Positions 34,929 to 46,286 of a DNA stretch of 64,000 nt are shown here, piece by piece; positions within the stretch are counted from its first letter, which is position 1; every line of letters begins with the position of its first letter. The DNA is from Pseudotabrizicola sediminis (GTDB taxonomy: Bacteria > Pseudomonadota > Alphaproteobacteria > Rhodobacterales > Rhodobacteraceae): assembly GCF_004745575.1 (NCBI RefSeq), contig NZ_RPEM01000007.1:206074-270073 (forward strand), read 5' to 3'. The notes below the pieces were generated by a model, which did no database searches, was not told the DNA's origin, and saw nothing but the letters and a program-made list of their open reading frames with translations. Made by a program: the position numbers and the translations under genes.

Positions 34929-35963
34929 ATGACGATGGAACCTTTCGGACAGGTGGACGGGGTCGAGGTCGGGGCGGTTGTGCTGGGCCGTGCGGGCGGC
35001 GTGCAGGCACGGGTGACGCCTTACGGCGCGCGGCTGACAGAGCTGTGGGTGCCGGACCGCGCCGGAGTCTGCGCCGACATTGTGCTGGGGCACGCGGATG
35101 CGGCGGGCTATGTCGCGACCAAGGCCTATCTGGGCGCGACCTGCGGGCGCTATGCCAACCGGATTGCGGGCGGCAGCTTTGTGCTGGACGGGCGCGCGGT
35201 GCAGCTGGACCAGAACGAGGGGGCCAAGCATCTGCACGGCGGGCGCGCGGGGTTTGACCGCATGATCTGGGAGCTTGCGGATCTGTCCGACCGCGCGGTC
35301 ACGCTGACCGCCGAGTCGCCGGATGGCGACATGGGCTATCCGGGGCGGCTGTCGATGCAGGTGCGCTACTGGCTGGACGACGCCGACCGGCTGTGGATCG
35401 CGATGGAGGCGCAGACCGACGCGCCCACGGTGGTGAACATGGTGAACCACAGCTATTTCAACATGGCCGGGTCGGGGTCGGTCATGGGGCAGGACTTGCG
35501 GCTGGGGGCCACGCATTACACGCCGGTGGACGCCGATCTGATCCCCACCGGCGAGGTGCGGGCGGTGGCTGGCACTGCGTTTGATTTCAATGCGTTGCGC
35601 AAGATCGGGGCGAAGCTGCCGTCGGATATGGGGTTTGACCACAACTGGTGTCTGACCGGTCCGCTGGAGCCGAAATGGGGCGAGGCTTTGCGGTTTTGCG
35701 CCGAGGCGGTGGACGCAGAGTCTGGCCGGCGGATGGAGGTCTGGACGACGGAACCGGGCGTGCAGTTCTACACCGGGGCATTTCTGGCAGGCGGGTTGCC
35801 GGGCAAGGACGGTGCGCCAATTGCGCCGTTTACCGGGTTCACGCTGGAGACCCAGCGCTTTCCCGACAGCCCGAACCGGCCGCAGTTCCCCTCGGCCCGG
35901 CTGGAGCCGGGGCAGCGCTATCGGCATCTGATGGCGTTTGATTTTACCCCTGCGGCGGGGTGA
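34929..35963 (+). CDS. galM: Aldose 1-epimerase (galactose mutarotase)
   Basis: This 344-residue mutarotase interconverts alpha and beta aldoses. Family signs are YGARLTELWVPD, CGRYANRIAGG, VNHSYFNMAG (catalytic histidine), the GFDHNW aspartate, and GFTLETQRFPDSPN with the catalytic glutamate. It starts 24 bases after the NRPS-like gene with GGGGGA upstream, so it may be cotranscribed. Its stop codon lies inside a copy of the repeat GGCGGGGTGAA. Confidence 0.92.
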   Translation: MTMEPFGQVDGVEVGAVVLGRAGGVQARVTPYGARLTELWVPDRAGVCADIVLGHADAAGYVATKAYLGATCGRYANRIAGGSFVLDGRAVQLDQNEGAKHLHGGRAGFDRMIWELADLSDRAVTLTAESPDGDMGYPGRLSMQVRYWLDDADRLWIAMEAQTDAPTVVNMVNHSYFNMAGSGSVMGQDLRLGATHYTPVDADLIPTGEVRAVAGTAFDFNALRKIGAKLPSDMGFDHNWCLTGPLEPKWGEALRFCAEAVDAESGRRMEVWTTEPGVQFYTGAFLAGGLPGKDGAPIAPFTGFTLETQRFPDSPNRPQFPSARLEPGQRYRHLMAFDFTPAAG

Positions 35964-35974
35964 AGCGGCGGGGC

Positions 35975-35996
35975 GGCGGGGTGAACCCCGCCCTAC
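35975..35996. repeat. GGCGGGGTGAACCCCGCC repeat, copy 1
   Basis: The palindromic unit (arms GGCGGGG and CCCCGCC) followed by CTAC lies just downstream of galM. A half copy (GGCGGGGTGAA) at about 35954-35964 overlaps the galM stop, and a full copy recurs at 36127-36147. It would form a stable hairpin and may act as a bidirectional terminator or a REP-like element between convergent genes. Confidence 0.6.
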
Positions 35997-36126
35997 CCCG
36001 GAGTGGCCGCACCCGGTTGCAGCGGCGTATGTTTCGCGGCTGGCGCGGGTATGGTTTGCGTATGGCAAACGTCATGACGTTGCTGCGCAGGTCACAAGCG
36101 GGCATTCCGCGCCACGGGCTGGCCAA

Positions 36127-36147
36127 GGCGGGGTGAACCCCGCCTAC
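36127..36147. repeat. GGCGGGGTGAACCCCGCC repeat, copy 2
   Basis: This second full copy has arms GGCGGGG and CCCCGCC followed by TAC. It overlaps the stop codon of the convergent MaoC-Pta gene. Together with copy 1 it brackets a 130-base spacer between galM and that gene. Nothing recognisable lies in the spacer. Confidence 0.6.
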
Positions 36148-37523
36148 GCCTTGCCCGCAAAATGGTGCAGCGCCGCCACCGCGCAGGAGGCGAGCCGCGC
36201 CATGGGACTGTCCGACCGGGAGTTCAGGATGACGGGCACGCGCGCCCCGAGCACCAGCCCGGCACCTTCGGCATGGCTGATATAGGCCAGCTGTTTGGCC
36301 AGCATGTTGCCCGCATCGATCCCGGGCACCACGAGAATGTTGGCGCGGCCCGCCACCCCGCCGGTCAGCCCCTTGGTGCGGGCGGCGGCCATGTCCACCG
36401 CATTGTCCATGGCCAGCGGGCCTTCGACCTGCCCGCCCTTGATCTGGCCGCGTTCGGCCATTTTGGACAGCAGCGCTGCGTCGATCGACGACTGGATCGC
36501 GGGGTTGATGGTTTCCACCGCCGACAGCACGCCGACACGCGGGTCGATGCCCAGGGACAGGGCAAGGGTGATGGCGTTCTGGATGATGTCGACCTTGGTC
36601 ATCAGGTCGGGCGCGATGTTGATGGCGGCGTCGGTGACCATCACCGGCTCTGGCAGGCCGGGCACGTCCATCAGGAAGACGTGGGTGAATTTGCGGCCCA
36701 TGCGCAGGCCATGATCGCGGTCGACCATGGGGCGCAAAAGGTCATCGGTGTGCAGATGGCCTTTCATCACCGCCAAAGCGCGGCCTTCGTGCACCAGTTG
36801 GCAGGCCATGGCGGCTGCGGCGACATCGTCGCCGGGGACGTCAATGATCTCTACCCCGGTCAGGTCGGCGCCGATGGCGCGGGCGGCGGCCTGGATGGCC
36901 TCGGCATGGCCGATCAGGATCGGTGAGATGATGCCCTGCGTGGCGGCCAGCATCGCGCCACCAAGGGAATTGTCATCATCGGGGCAGACCACGGCGGTGG
37001 GCAGCGCGGGCAAGGGCCTTGCGCGGTCGATCAGCGCTTCGAAATGGCGGTGGCGCTGCACGATCAGGCCGGGGATGTGCTGGTTGTCGCGGTCGAACCG
37101 GATCTGCGGGGCCAGCACGGTGGCCTCTCCGGTCAGGATCAGGGCGGCGTCGGCCGGGCGGGTCACTTCGGTTTTGAGGCGGACGGTGCCACCTTCCATC
37201 TTTTCCAGCACGGTGACCTGACACAGCAGCTCATCCCCGGCATGGGCGATGGCGTGAAAGGTCAGGGTCTGGTGCTGCAACCGTGTGCCCGGACCCGGCA
37301 GGTGGGTGCCCAGCACGGCGGAAACCAGCGAGGCAATGAACATACCCGCCGCCATCTGTTCGGGCTTGCCGTCGCCATCCAGATCGCCGTTGGGCAGGTT
37401 CATCGGGTTGAAATTGCCCGAAGACGCCGCAAAGACATACAGATCATCCGGCGTGATCAGACGGCGCAGTTGCGCCGTGTCACCGGGGGAAAGCTCGTCG
37501 AAGGTGCGGTTGACCAGACGCAT
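36144..37523 (-). CDS. MaoC-like hydratase / phosphate acetyl-(butyryl)transferase fusion
   Basis: This 459-residue fusion protein has a MaoC-type hot-dog domain at residues about 1-140 (RLITPDDLYVFAASSGNFNPMN; hydratase-like) and a phosphotransacylase domain after it (ILIGHAEAIQAAARAIGADL; GRANILVVPGIDAGNMLAKQL). The combined form is known as a bifunctional enoyl-CoA hydratase/phosphate acetyltransferase. The ATG at 37523 has AGGAG eight bases upstream; a GTG at 37532 is less likely. It could convert acetyl phosphate from Xsc to acetyl-CoA, but it lies 14 kb from xsc with no TauR-like box seen, so that link is tentative. Confidence 0.85.
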   Translation of the reverse strand: MRLVNRTFDELSPGDTAQLRRLITPDDLYVFAASSGNFNPMNLPNGDLDGDGKPEQMAAGMFIASLVSAVLGTHLPGPGTRLQHQTLTFHAIAHAGDELLCQVTVLEKMEGGTVRLKTEVTRPADAALILTGEATVLAPQIRFDRDNQHIPGLIVQRHRHFEALIDRARPLPALPTAVVCPDDDNSLGGAMLAATQGIISPILIGHAEAIQAAARAIGADLTGVEIIDVPGDDVAAAAMACQLVHEGRALAVMKGHLHTDDLLRPMVDRDHGLRMGRKFTHVFLMDVPGLPEPVMVTDAAINIAPDLMTKVDIIQNAITLALSLGIDPRVGVLSAVETINPAIQSSIDAALLSKMAERGQIKGGQVEGPLAMDNAVDMAAARTKGLTGGVAGRANILVVPGIDAGNMLAKQLAYISHAEGAGLVLGARVPVILNSRSDSPMARLASCAVAALHHFAGKA

Positions 37524-37583
37524 GGGGGGCACTCCTTGCCGAGACTATAGGGCGCTTGCGTGACAGTCCTTGCAGCCTTGGGC

Positions 37584-37624
37584 AAGAAAAAAGGCCCCCC
37601 GCAGGCGGATGCCTGCGGGGGGCC
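37584..37624 (-). terminator. Strong rho-independent terminator of katG
   Basis: A 14-base perfect stem (GGCCCCCCGCAGGC at 37593-37606 with its complement at 37611-37624) has a GGAT tetraloop. On the minus strand it is followed by TTTTTTCTT. It lies 25 bases after the katG stop and is a textbook intrinsic terminator. Confidence 0.92.
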
Positions 37625-37648
37625 GGTGTTCAGATGCCTGTTTTCCAA

Positions 37649-39955
<2,307 letters not shown>

Positions 39956-39975
39956 CATCCCTATATGTTTTTCTT

Positions 39976-40878
39976 ATGAAAGCCCTGTCGATGAAACATC
40001 TGCGCTATTTCGACGCCCTGTCGCAACACAGCCATTTCGGCCGCGCGGCCGAGGCCTGTGCGATTTCGCAGCCCGCCCTGTCGATCCAGATGAAAGAGCT
40101 GGAGGATATTCTGGGCGCACCGCTGATCGAACGCGGGCCGCGCCAGATCAGCCTGACGCCCTTGGGTACGGAATTCGCGCTGCGGGTGCGGGTGATCTTG
40201 CAGGCGGTGGAAGAGCTGGGCGATCTTGCCCGCGCCTCCTTTGGCCCGTTGACGGGGCGGTTGCGGATCGGGGTGATCCCGACCGTGGCCCCCTACCTGC
40301 TGCCGCGCATCATGAAGGATCTGACCGCGCGCTATGAGGGGCTTGACCTGCGCCCGCGCGAGGCGATCACGCAGCGGCTGGTCGAGGATCTGGTCGAGGG
40401 GCGGCTGGATGCGGCGCTGGTGGCGTTGCCGGTGTCGGAACCGGGGCTGACGGAATACCCGCTGTTTGATGAAGAGTTCATTCTGGTCCGCCCGCAAAGC
40501 GATGCCGATAAACCCGTGCCCAATCCGGAAACCCTGCGCGAGATGCGGCTGTTGTTGCTGGAGGAAGGGCATTGTTTTCGCGAACAGGCGATTTCCTTTT
40601 GCAAGCTGGGATCAGCCCTGCCGCGCGACCTGATGGAGGGCAGTTCGCTGACCACCTTGGTGCAGATGGTGGGCGCAGGCATTGGTGTCACGCTGATCCC
40701 GCAGATGGCGGTGGCGGTGGAAACCCGCCTGGCCCCGGTATCGGTGGCGCGCCTGCCAAGCCCACGCCCGACGCGGACGATTGGCCTCGTCTGGCGCAAG
40801 ACCAACCCGCTGGGCAGCCAGCTGGCACAGATTGCCGAAGTGATCCGCACCAGCGGCACTGTCGATGTGGCGCCCTGA
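39976..40878 (+). CDS. oxyR: Hydrogen-peroxide-sensing LysR regulator OxyR
   Basis: This 300-residue LysR-type regulator has an N-terminal helix-turn-helix (HFGRAAEACAISQPALSIQMKELE). Its redox site is complete: GHCFREQAISFC contains both cysteines with the spacing of E. coli C199 and C208, which form the disulfide on peroxide exposure. It is divergent from katG, its expected target. The start may be the ATG at 39976 or an in-frame ATG at 39991; neither has a clear Shine-Dalgarno. Confidence 0.94.
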   Translation: MKALSMKHLRYFDALSQHSHFGRAAEACAISQPALSIQMKELEDILGAPLIERGPRQISLTPLGTEFALRVRVILQAVEELGDLARASFGPLTGRLRIGVIPTVAPYLLPRIMKDLTARYEGLDLRPREAITQRLVEDLVEGRLDAALVALPVSEPGLTEYPLFDEEFILVRPQSDADKPVPNPETLREMRLLLLEEGHCFREQAISFCKLGSALPRDLMEGSSLTTLVQMVGAGIGVTLIPQMAVAVETRLAPVSVARLPSPRPTRTIGLVWRKTNPLGSQLAQIAEVIRTSGTVDVAP

Positions 40879-40918
40879 CGCCGCTCGACGCGCGAAACGG
40901 GCGCGCTAGACTTGTGCC

Positions 40919-41605
40919 ATGTTCATCATCACCCCGAAAACCATGAAGAACCGCGCAGCGCTTGAGTTCCGCCAGATTCCGCGCCGCTTTCTGGGCCGCA
41001 GCTTTGTCTGGCCACGGGGCGCGGGCTGGCGGATGAAGGCGCGGGTGGTGTTCGAGATCGAGTTGCTGCGCTATCTGACAGCGCTTGCGCCCTTTGCCGG
41101 GATGGCGCTGATCTGGCGCGACTCGGCGCTGGCGATTGCGCAGGCCCCTGCCCTGATGGCGCTGGTGCTTTACGCGGTCGAAATGCGGTTTCTTCGACTC
41201 ACACCCGCTGCCCGCGCGACCCTGCTGGACGATGCCACGCGCGACCGTCTGGCCGACCTGCTGGCGTTTCGCGCCCGTGGACTCCTGACCCGCATCGGCG
41301 CCGGGCGGCGGCTGACCGGCGGCGCATTGTTTCTTGTGGTGGAACAATCCGAACTGGCCCGCGTCGCCCCGCTGACCTTTGTCACGGTGCAAAGCGAAGG
41401 GGCCGAAGGCGGAGGTAGGCCCGAAATCATCGACCTGACCGAAGCCGAACAGATGCTGATCCGCGACACGCTGTTTGCACCGCCCCTGACCGAGGCCGCG
41501 ATGCAAAAGCTGACGCTGGTATGCAAGGATACGGTGAGTGTGACACGCCTTGAGATGCGCGCCATCCCCGCGCATGACCGTATGGCGGCGTTGACGGGGT
41601 TCTGA
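40919..41605 (+). CDS. Unknown protein with two short membrane segments
   Basis: This 228-residue protein starts 40 bases after oxyR. It has a basic N-terminus, hydrophobic stretches near residues 50-65 (LLRYLTALAPFAGMALIW) and 70-87, then a soluble, arginine-rich C-terminal half. I do not recognise the family. Codon use resembles the neighbouring genes, which supports a real gene. It may be cotranscribed with oxyR, but no function can be assigned. Confidence 0.7.
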   Translation: MFIITPKTMKNRAALEFRQIPRRFLGRSFVWPRGAGWRMKARVVFEIELLRYLTALAPFAGMALIWRDSALAIAQAPALMALVLYAVEMRFLRLTPAARATLLDDATRDRLADLLAFRARGLLTRIGAGRRLTGGALFLVVEQSELARVAPLTFVTVQSEGAEGGGRPEIIDLTEAEQMLIRDTLFAPPLTEAAMQKLTLVCKDTVSVTRLEMRAIPAHDRMAALTGF

Positions 41606-41695
41606 GGCGGATACCCCTTCCCGTCCCACCTGCACAAAAACCCCTGACCCGGTGTCGCTTTTGTCATGGACGGCACACAACGGGCGCGCTAGCCC

Positions 41696-42625
41696 ATGGG
41701 GATGACCCGACACCCCGACCGTATCCTTCCCGGCGTTGTGCTGATGCTGGCGTTCTGCGTGCTGGCGCCGCTGCTGGATGTATCGGCCAAGCTGGCATCG
41801 GACACGATCCCGGTGGGGCAGATCGTGACGGCGCGGTTTGTGGTGCAGGGGGCGTTGATGGCGCCCATCATCCTGGCCATGGGCATCACCTTGCGTCTGA
41901 CCCCGCGGGCGCTGGGGTTGATCTGTCTGCGGTCGGTGTTTCTGATCCTGTCGACCTTCAGCTTTGTCGCCGCCATTTCGGTGATGCCGGTCGCCGATGC
42001 GCTGGCGATTGCCTTTGTCGAGCCGTTCATCCTGTTGATTCTGGGCCGTCTTTTGTTTGGCGATGAGGTCGGACCGCGCCGGATTGCGGCGTCTTGCGTG
42101 GGCTTTGCGGGGGCGCTCCTGGTGATCCAGCCGTCGCTGGCGGCGTTTGGCTATGTGGCGCTGTGGCCTTTGGGGACGGCGTTTTTCTTTGCGTTCTACA
42201 TGCTGTCGACGCGGCAGGTGGCGGGATTCATGCATCCGGTGGCGATGCAGTTCCACACGTCATGGACCGGCCTGTTGATGTGCCTGCCGGTGATGGTTCT
42301 GGCCAATGGCACTGGCTGGTGGCAGCTTGACCCGGTGATGCCGCAGGGCAACGCCTGGCTGTGGCTGTTCGGGGTCGGCTTCTGGGCGGCGCTGAGCCAC
42401 ATGTGCATGACCTATGCGCTGAAGTTCGCGCCTTCGGCCACATTGGCCCCCCTGCATTATCTGGAGATTGTGGCGGCGGTGGCGCTTGGCTACTGGATCT
42501 TTGGCGATTTCCCCAACGCGCTGACCTGGGCGGGGATTGCGGTGATCACCGGATCGGGGCTGTACATCATCTACCGCGAACGGCTGTCGGCGCGTGCGGT
42601 GTCGGCCAGCGCCGCCAAGGCCTGA
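41696..42625 (+). CDS. EamA/DMT-family transporter
   Basis: This 309-residue membrane protein has about ten helices built as two EamA repeats (VVLMLAFCVLAPLLDVSAKLASD at the first, GTAFFFAFYMLSTRQVAG starting the second). Such drug/metabolite transporters export amino acids, nucleotide precursors or similar small molecules; the substrate is unknown. The ATG at 41696 is followed by another at 41702, either of which may be used. The 3' end overlaps the convergent thiamine pyrophosphokinase gene by 55 bases. Confidence 0.88.
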   Translation: MGMTRHPDRILPGVVLMLAFCVLAPLLDVSAKLASDTIPVGQIVTARFVVQGALMAPIILAMGITLRLTPRALGLICLRSVFLILSTFSFVAAISVMPVADALAIAFVEPFILLILGRLLFGDEVGPRRIAASCVGFAGALLVIQPSLAAFGYVALWPLGTAFFFAFYMLSTRQVAGFMHPVAMQFHTSWTGLLMCLPVMVLANGTGWWQLDPVMPQGNAWLWLFGVGFWAALSHMCMTYALKFAPSATLAPLHYLEIVAAVALGYWIFGDFPNALTWAGIAVITGSGLYIIYRERLSARAVSASAAKA

Positions 42626-43254
42626 TCCAGCCGGCCGCGCGGCAGGATACACAGCATCCCCGGCCCCGACAGTTCAAGGCTGACCGGCCCGGTGCTGACC
42701 CGGTTCGATGTGCCGACCCGCGCGTCGGGCGCAAAGTCCAGCCCGTCGATCGGCCAGTCCAGCCCGGTGCTGGTGCCGGTGACCCTGCCCAGCGGATAGA
42801 GGCTGAACCGGTCGCCCCGGCGCAGCGCAAGCCGCAGCCGCGTTGGCGCATGAAATACCACATCCTGCGGGCCGAGCAGAACACAGGGGCGCCGCTGGCG
42901 GACCAGCGTGGTCAGCACCGCCAGCCCATGATCCACCCGCGCCCCGATGAAGCCCAGGGCGATCACGAAGGGCGCGTCGATGGACCGCAGCGCCTTGTCA
43001 AAATCGGTGGTGTCTTGTTCCGCAATCGGGTGCAGCCGGTCCGCCAGCACAAGGCGGGCCGAGTCCGAAAGGGAATCCATGTCGCCGATCACCGCCTGCG
43101 GCTGCACACCATGGGCCAGACAGCGGTCCGCCCCCCCGTCGGCCGCCACAATCACCGGCGCCCTTTGCTGCGAAATTCGAAACAATGCGGCAGAAACAGG
43201 TGCACCGCCCACAAGCGTGATACCGCCCGAGGATTGCACTATAACTGGATTCAT
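42571..43254 (-). CDS. Thiamine diphosphokinase
   Basis: This 227-residue enzyme transfers pyrophosphate from ATP to thiamine to make thiamine diphosphate, the cofactor of Xsc among others. Signs are VIVAADGGADRCL, VIGDMDSLSD, DTTDFDKAL and GARVDHGLA, all conserved in the family. I chose the ATG at 43254; an extension to 43449 is not supported. Its 3' end overlaps the convergent transporter by 55 bases, so the coding strands share sequence there. Confidence 0.9.
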   Translation of the reverse strand: MNPVIVQSSGGITLVGGAPVSAALFRISQQRAPVIVAADGGADRCLAHGVQPQAVIGDMDSLSDSARLVLADRLHPIAEQDTTDFDKALRSIDAPFVIALGFIGARVDHGLAVLTTLVRQRRPCVLLGPQDVVFHAPTRLRLALRRGDRFSLYPLGRVTGTSTGLDWPIDGLDFAPDARVGTSNRVSTGPVSLELSGPGMLCILPRGRLDQALAALADTARADSRSR

Positions 43255-43394
43255 GCGGATACTGTCTTTCAAATTGAGGCAAACCACCGGGATGCGTGCC
43301 ACAATCAATCCTTCAAAACACCCTGATCTGTCCATGGATTCGAACAAGTGCAGGGTCAAGAAGACATGTCGATATGTGCGAGAGGCGGTGTCTG

Positions 43395-45941
43395 ATGATG
43401 GGTGCGAGTAAAATCCTGACGGTTTCTTATGGAACCTTCTCCTGTACATTGGAGGGTTTTGAAGACCCGTTCAACACGATGAAGGCCATTGCGGAGTATT
43501 TCCGCGATCTGGCCGCCGGAGATCGTTACTTCGGGGCCGAACCGCCGCAGCCCGATGCCGCCATGCTGCACAAGATTGCCGAACGTGAAATCCAGCGCCG
43601 GGTTGAGGCGAAGGTGCAGGAGAATGGCGTGATCCTGCGCGCCGAAGAGCCTGGCACTGCCGCAGCCCCCGCGCACAGCGCGTCTGTCGCGGCGCAGGTC
43701 GCGCCGCAGCCTGTGGTCGAAATGCCGGCGCGTGGCACAGCCCCGGTGCCGCGCCCAACGCCGACGCTGGCCGGGGTTGAGACCGAAGCTTCGACCGGTG
43801 CAGAACCTGCGGCGGGCACGGTGGCCGAAAAATTGTCCCGCCTGCGCAAGGCCGCGGCGGAAAGCCGGGAGGCGACCCCCGTTGTCACGCTGGCCGTCCC
43901 GCTGGCGCTTGCACAGGATGATTTCACCTATGATTTCACCGAAGACCAGCACGCCGACGCGACACCGCTGACCGACCTTGCAGCCTTCGAAGATGTCTTG
44001 CCAGAGGACGCGGTGACGGCGGATGCGCAGATCCTGACCGACGACCTGCCGCCCGAAGAGCAGAGCATCGAAGCCGATGAGGTGCCGGACGATCTGCCCG
44101 TTGACGCAGCCATCGCACCTGCGCCGCCTGCTGTCCCGGCAGAGGATGACGCAGAGGATTGGGTGGACGAAGACGACCTTGCCGACCTGATGGCGCTGGA
44201 TGCGGTCGCCCATGTGGACGCCGGTCCGCAGGACGCCGCGCCAGCGGAGCTGCCGGATGGTGCCGATGATCTGTCCGAACCAGAGATGGTGGAGGCCAGC
44301 GATGAGGTGGCGAGGTCCGCAACCCCCGCCGAGTTCGCCGATGGTGAGTCTTTTGATGAAGACATTTTCGCCAGCGTGCTTGCCGAAACAGCTGCCCCGG
44401 ATGAGGCGGTGACGCTAGAGGCGCCGGATATGGCGCGCAGCTCGGCGATGGCAGAAGCCGAGGCGGATGACGCGCTGCTTGCCAGCCTTGGCACCCTGGT
44501 CGACGCGCAAGCGGCCAGAGCCGAGGCAGCGCCCGAGGCGGAGCCAGTCGCAGATGCCGGGTCGCAGGACGACCTGGACGACGCAGTGACGGAGCTTGTC
44601 GCAACGGTCGATGTTTATGACGACGACACAGACGATGTTGCCGCACTGGCGGGGGCCGCGTTTGAAGCACAGTCTGCGGCAACGCATGAGACAGCGTTTG
44701 AGCCAGAGCTTGAGGCAGAAGAAGACGACGCCCTGTTGCAGCCGCTTTCTGACGTGGCAGATGAGGCTGCGGCGACAGATCTGACCAGCGCTGACGCACC
44801 AGAGGCCGACCTTGCGGATGACGACGCGCAGGCCGACGCAGCGGCCCCTGACACCGCGCCTGCGGTGGCGGCCCCCGTGCGCCCGATCCGTCCGGTGCGC
44901 CCGCTGCGGCCCACTGTGGGGGCGCGCCCTGCGGTGCCAGAGCTTGCGTCAGACTTTGCTGCCGAAGCCGAATCGCGCACCCCGGTCTCGGTTGAAAAAC
45001 TGCAACGTGCCCGCGCCCGTGTGATCAAGATCCGCCGCGTTGATGCGCCGGTGGCAGGCCTTACGGCGGTACCCGCACGCGCCGCCCTGTCGCAAGAGGC
45101 CGAAGCCGCCCTGACGGCGGAACTGGCCGCGCTGGAACGGGAGCCGCACGCCGAGGCGTCGGATGCTGCTGCCGCCGGACCCGCCCAGGCGGGTGCAATC
45201 GGCCATCATCTTGACCGCCCCGCCGAAGAAGTGGCGGTCAGCCGTCTGATGGCAGAGGCCAGCACCCAGATGGAAGTGCCCGACACCAAGCGCCGCCGGT
45301 CGGCCATTGCCCATCTGAAAGCCGCCGTCGCCGCGACGATCGCCGAGCGTCGGGCCACCGGCAGCACGCTGGCCGAGAACGGCCGCGCCCGCATGGGGGC
45401 CTACCGCGACGATCTGGCCAAGGTCATGCGCCCCACCGCCGCCGCCCCGGCCCCGCAGGGCGAGCGTCCGGCCCCGCTGGTTCTGGTCTCGGCGCAGCGG
45501 ATCGACCGCCCTGCCGACGTGTCGCGCGCGCCAGCGGCGGCGGTTGTTCCGGTGCGGCCGCGGCGGCCGATGTCTTCGGCAGCGCTTGCCATCGAGGCCG
45601 TGGCGGATGACGCTTATGACGCCGATCAAGATGCCGACAATCTGTTTGAAGCAGACATCGGGTTTCCCGATTTCGCCGAACGGCTTGGCGCGACCGATCT
45701 GCCAGAGCTGCTGGAAGCCGCTGCGGCCTATATTGCCTGTGTCGAAGGGCTGGACAGTTTCACCCGCCCCCAGCTGATGCGCCACATCGGGGCCGCCACC
45801 GAGGGCGTCTCGCGTGAAGACGGGCTGCGCAGCTTTGGCATCCTGCTGCGCGAAGGCGTGATCGAACGCAGCCGCCGTGGCCAGTTCGCCATCAGCGATG
45901 CATCGCCGCTTCTGGCGCATGCCCGCAAGATCGCCGGCTGA
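43395..45941 (+). CDS. Large acidic, mostly disordered protein conserved in Rhodobacterales
   Basis: This protein has 848 residues from the ATG at 43395. The first 70 residues form an ordered domain (ILTVSYGTFSCTLEGFEDPF; AIAEYFRDLAAGDRYFG). The middle (about 100-520) is rich in alanine, glutamate, aspartate and proline and very acidic. A basic arginine-rich stretch follows (about 520-690), and the last 100 residues look folded (FAERLGATDLPELLEAAAAYI; RHIGAATEGVSREDGLRSFGILLREGVI), resembling a winged helix. I recall similar proteins only from Rhodobacterales and know no function. A scaffold or nucleic-acid role is a guess. Confidence 0.85.
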   Translation: MMGASKILTVSYGTFSCTLEGFEDPFNTMKAIAEYFRDLAAGDRYFGAEPPQPDAAMLHKIAEREIQRRVEAKVQENGVILRAEEPGTAAAPAHSASVAAQVAPQPVVEMPARGTAPVPRPTPTLAGVETEASTGAEPAAGTVAEKLSRLRKAAAESREATPVVTLAVPLALAQDDFTYDFTEDQHADATPLTDLAAFEDVLPEDAVTADAQILTDDLPPEEQSIEADEVPDDLPVDAAIAPAPPAVPAEDDAEDWVDEDDLADLMALDAVAHVDAGPQDAAPAELPDGADDLSEPEMVEASDEVARSATPAEFADGESFDEDIFASVLAETAAPDEAVTLEAPDMARSSAMAEAEADDALLASLGTLVDAQAARAEAAPEAEPVADAGSQDDLDDAVTELVATVDVYDDDTDDVAALAGAAFEAQSAATHETAFEPELEAEEDDALLQPLSDVADEAAATDLTSADAPEADLADDDAQADAAAPDTAPAVAAPVRPIRPVRPLRPTVGARPAVPELASDFAAEAESRTPVSVEKLQRARARVIKIRRVDAPVAGLTAVPARAALSQEAEAALTAELAALEREPHAEASDAAAAGPAQAGAIGHHLDRPAEEVAVSRLMAEASTQMEVPDTKRRRSAIAHLKAAVAATIAERRATGSTLAENGRARMGAYRDDLAKVMRPTAAAPAPQGERPAPLVLVSAQRIDRPADVSRAPAAAVVPVRPRRPMSSAALAIEAVADDAYDADQDADNLFEADIGFPDFAERLGATDLPELLEAAAAYIACVEGLDSFTRPQLMRHIGAATEGVSREDGLRSFGILLREGVIERSRRGQFAISDASPLLAHARKIAG

Positions 45942-45966
45942 CCGCGCAGCTGACTGGTACTAAGCC

Positions 45967-45999
45967 ACAGGCGGGCTGCACCGGGTGCAGCCCGCCTGT
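45967..45999. terminator. Bidirectional hairpin between convergent genes
   Basis: A 15-base perfect stem (45967-45981 with 45985-45999, beginning ACAGGCGGGCTGCAC) and a three-base loop lie between the acidic-protein gene and the convergent DUF2842 gene. Only short T runs follow. Position and strength suggest a two-way terminator. Confidence 0.75.
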
Positions 46000-46014
46000 T
46001 CATTAGGGGCGGTT

Positions 46015-46257
46015 TCAGTCGCGCAGGTCGTTTGTGGGTGGGGTGGCATCGGGGTCGGGCTGCCCCACCCCCATGAACACCGGGCGCAGGGGCAAGATCC
46101 ACAGCAGCCCAAGCCCGACATAGATGCCAAGCTCTACCAGAATCGAGGGCCGGTCCATCCAGTTCACCAGCGTGACCGCCACCACCACATAGGCCGGAAG
46201 GCCCACCAGCAAAACCAGCAAAGACAACCGCCGCCGCGCCTTGTAACTCAGTGCCAT
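46015..46257 (-). CDS. DUF2842 small membrane protein
   Basis: This 80-residue protein begins MALSYKARRRLSLLVLLVGLP and has two hydrophobic helices (about 11-32 and 40-60) with a short tail ending GVGQPDPDA. This is the DUF2842 pattern of alphaproteobacteria, whose function is unknown. The ATG at 46257 is chosen because the family starts at MALSY. It lies 29 bases downstream of purA on the same strand and is probably cotranscribed. Confidence 0.82.
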   Translation of the reverse strand: MALSYKARRRLSLLVLLVGLPAYVVVAVTLVNWMDRPSILVELGIYVGLGLLWILPLRPVFMGVGQPDPDATPPTNDLRD

Positions 46258-46286
46258 GCCATCCTCATCCGGTTTAGATGCGCCCG

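Noticed and set aside
36068..36081. Palindrome AACGTCATGACGTT between galM and the MaoC-Pta gene
   Set aside because: A single 14-base palindrome between convergent gene ends, with no promoter or repeat elsewhere in the window to support a function.
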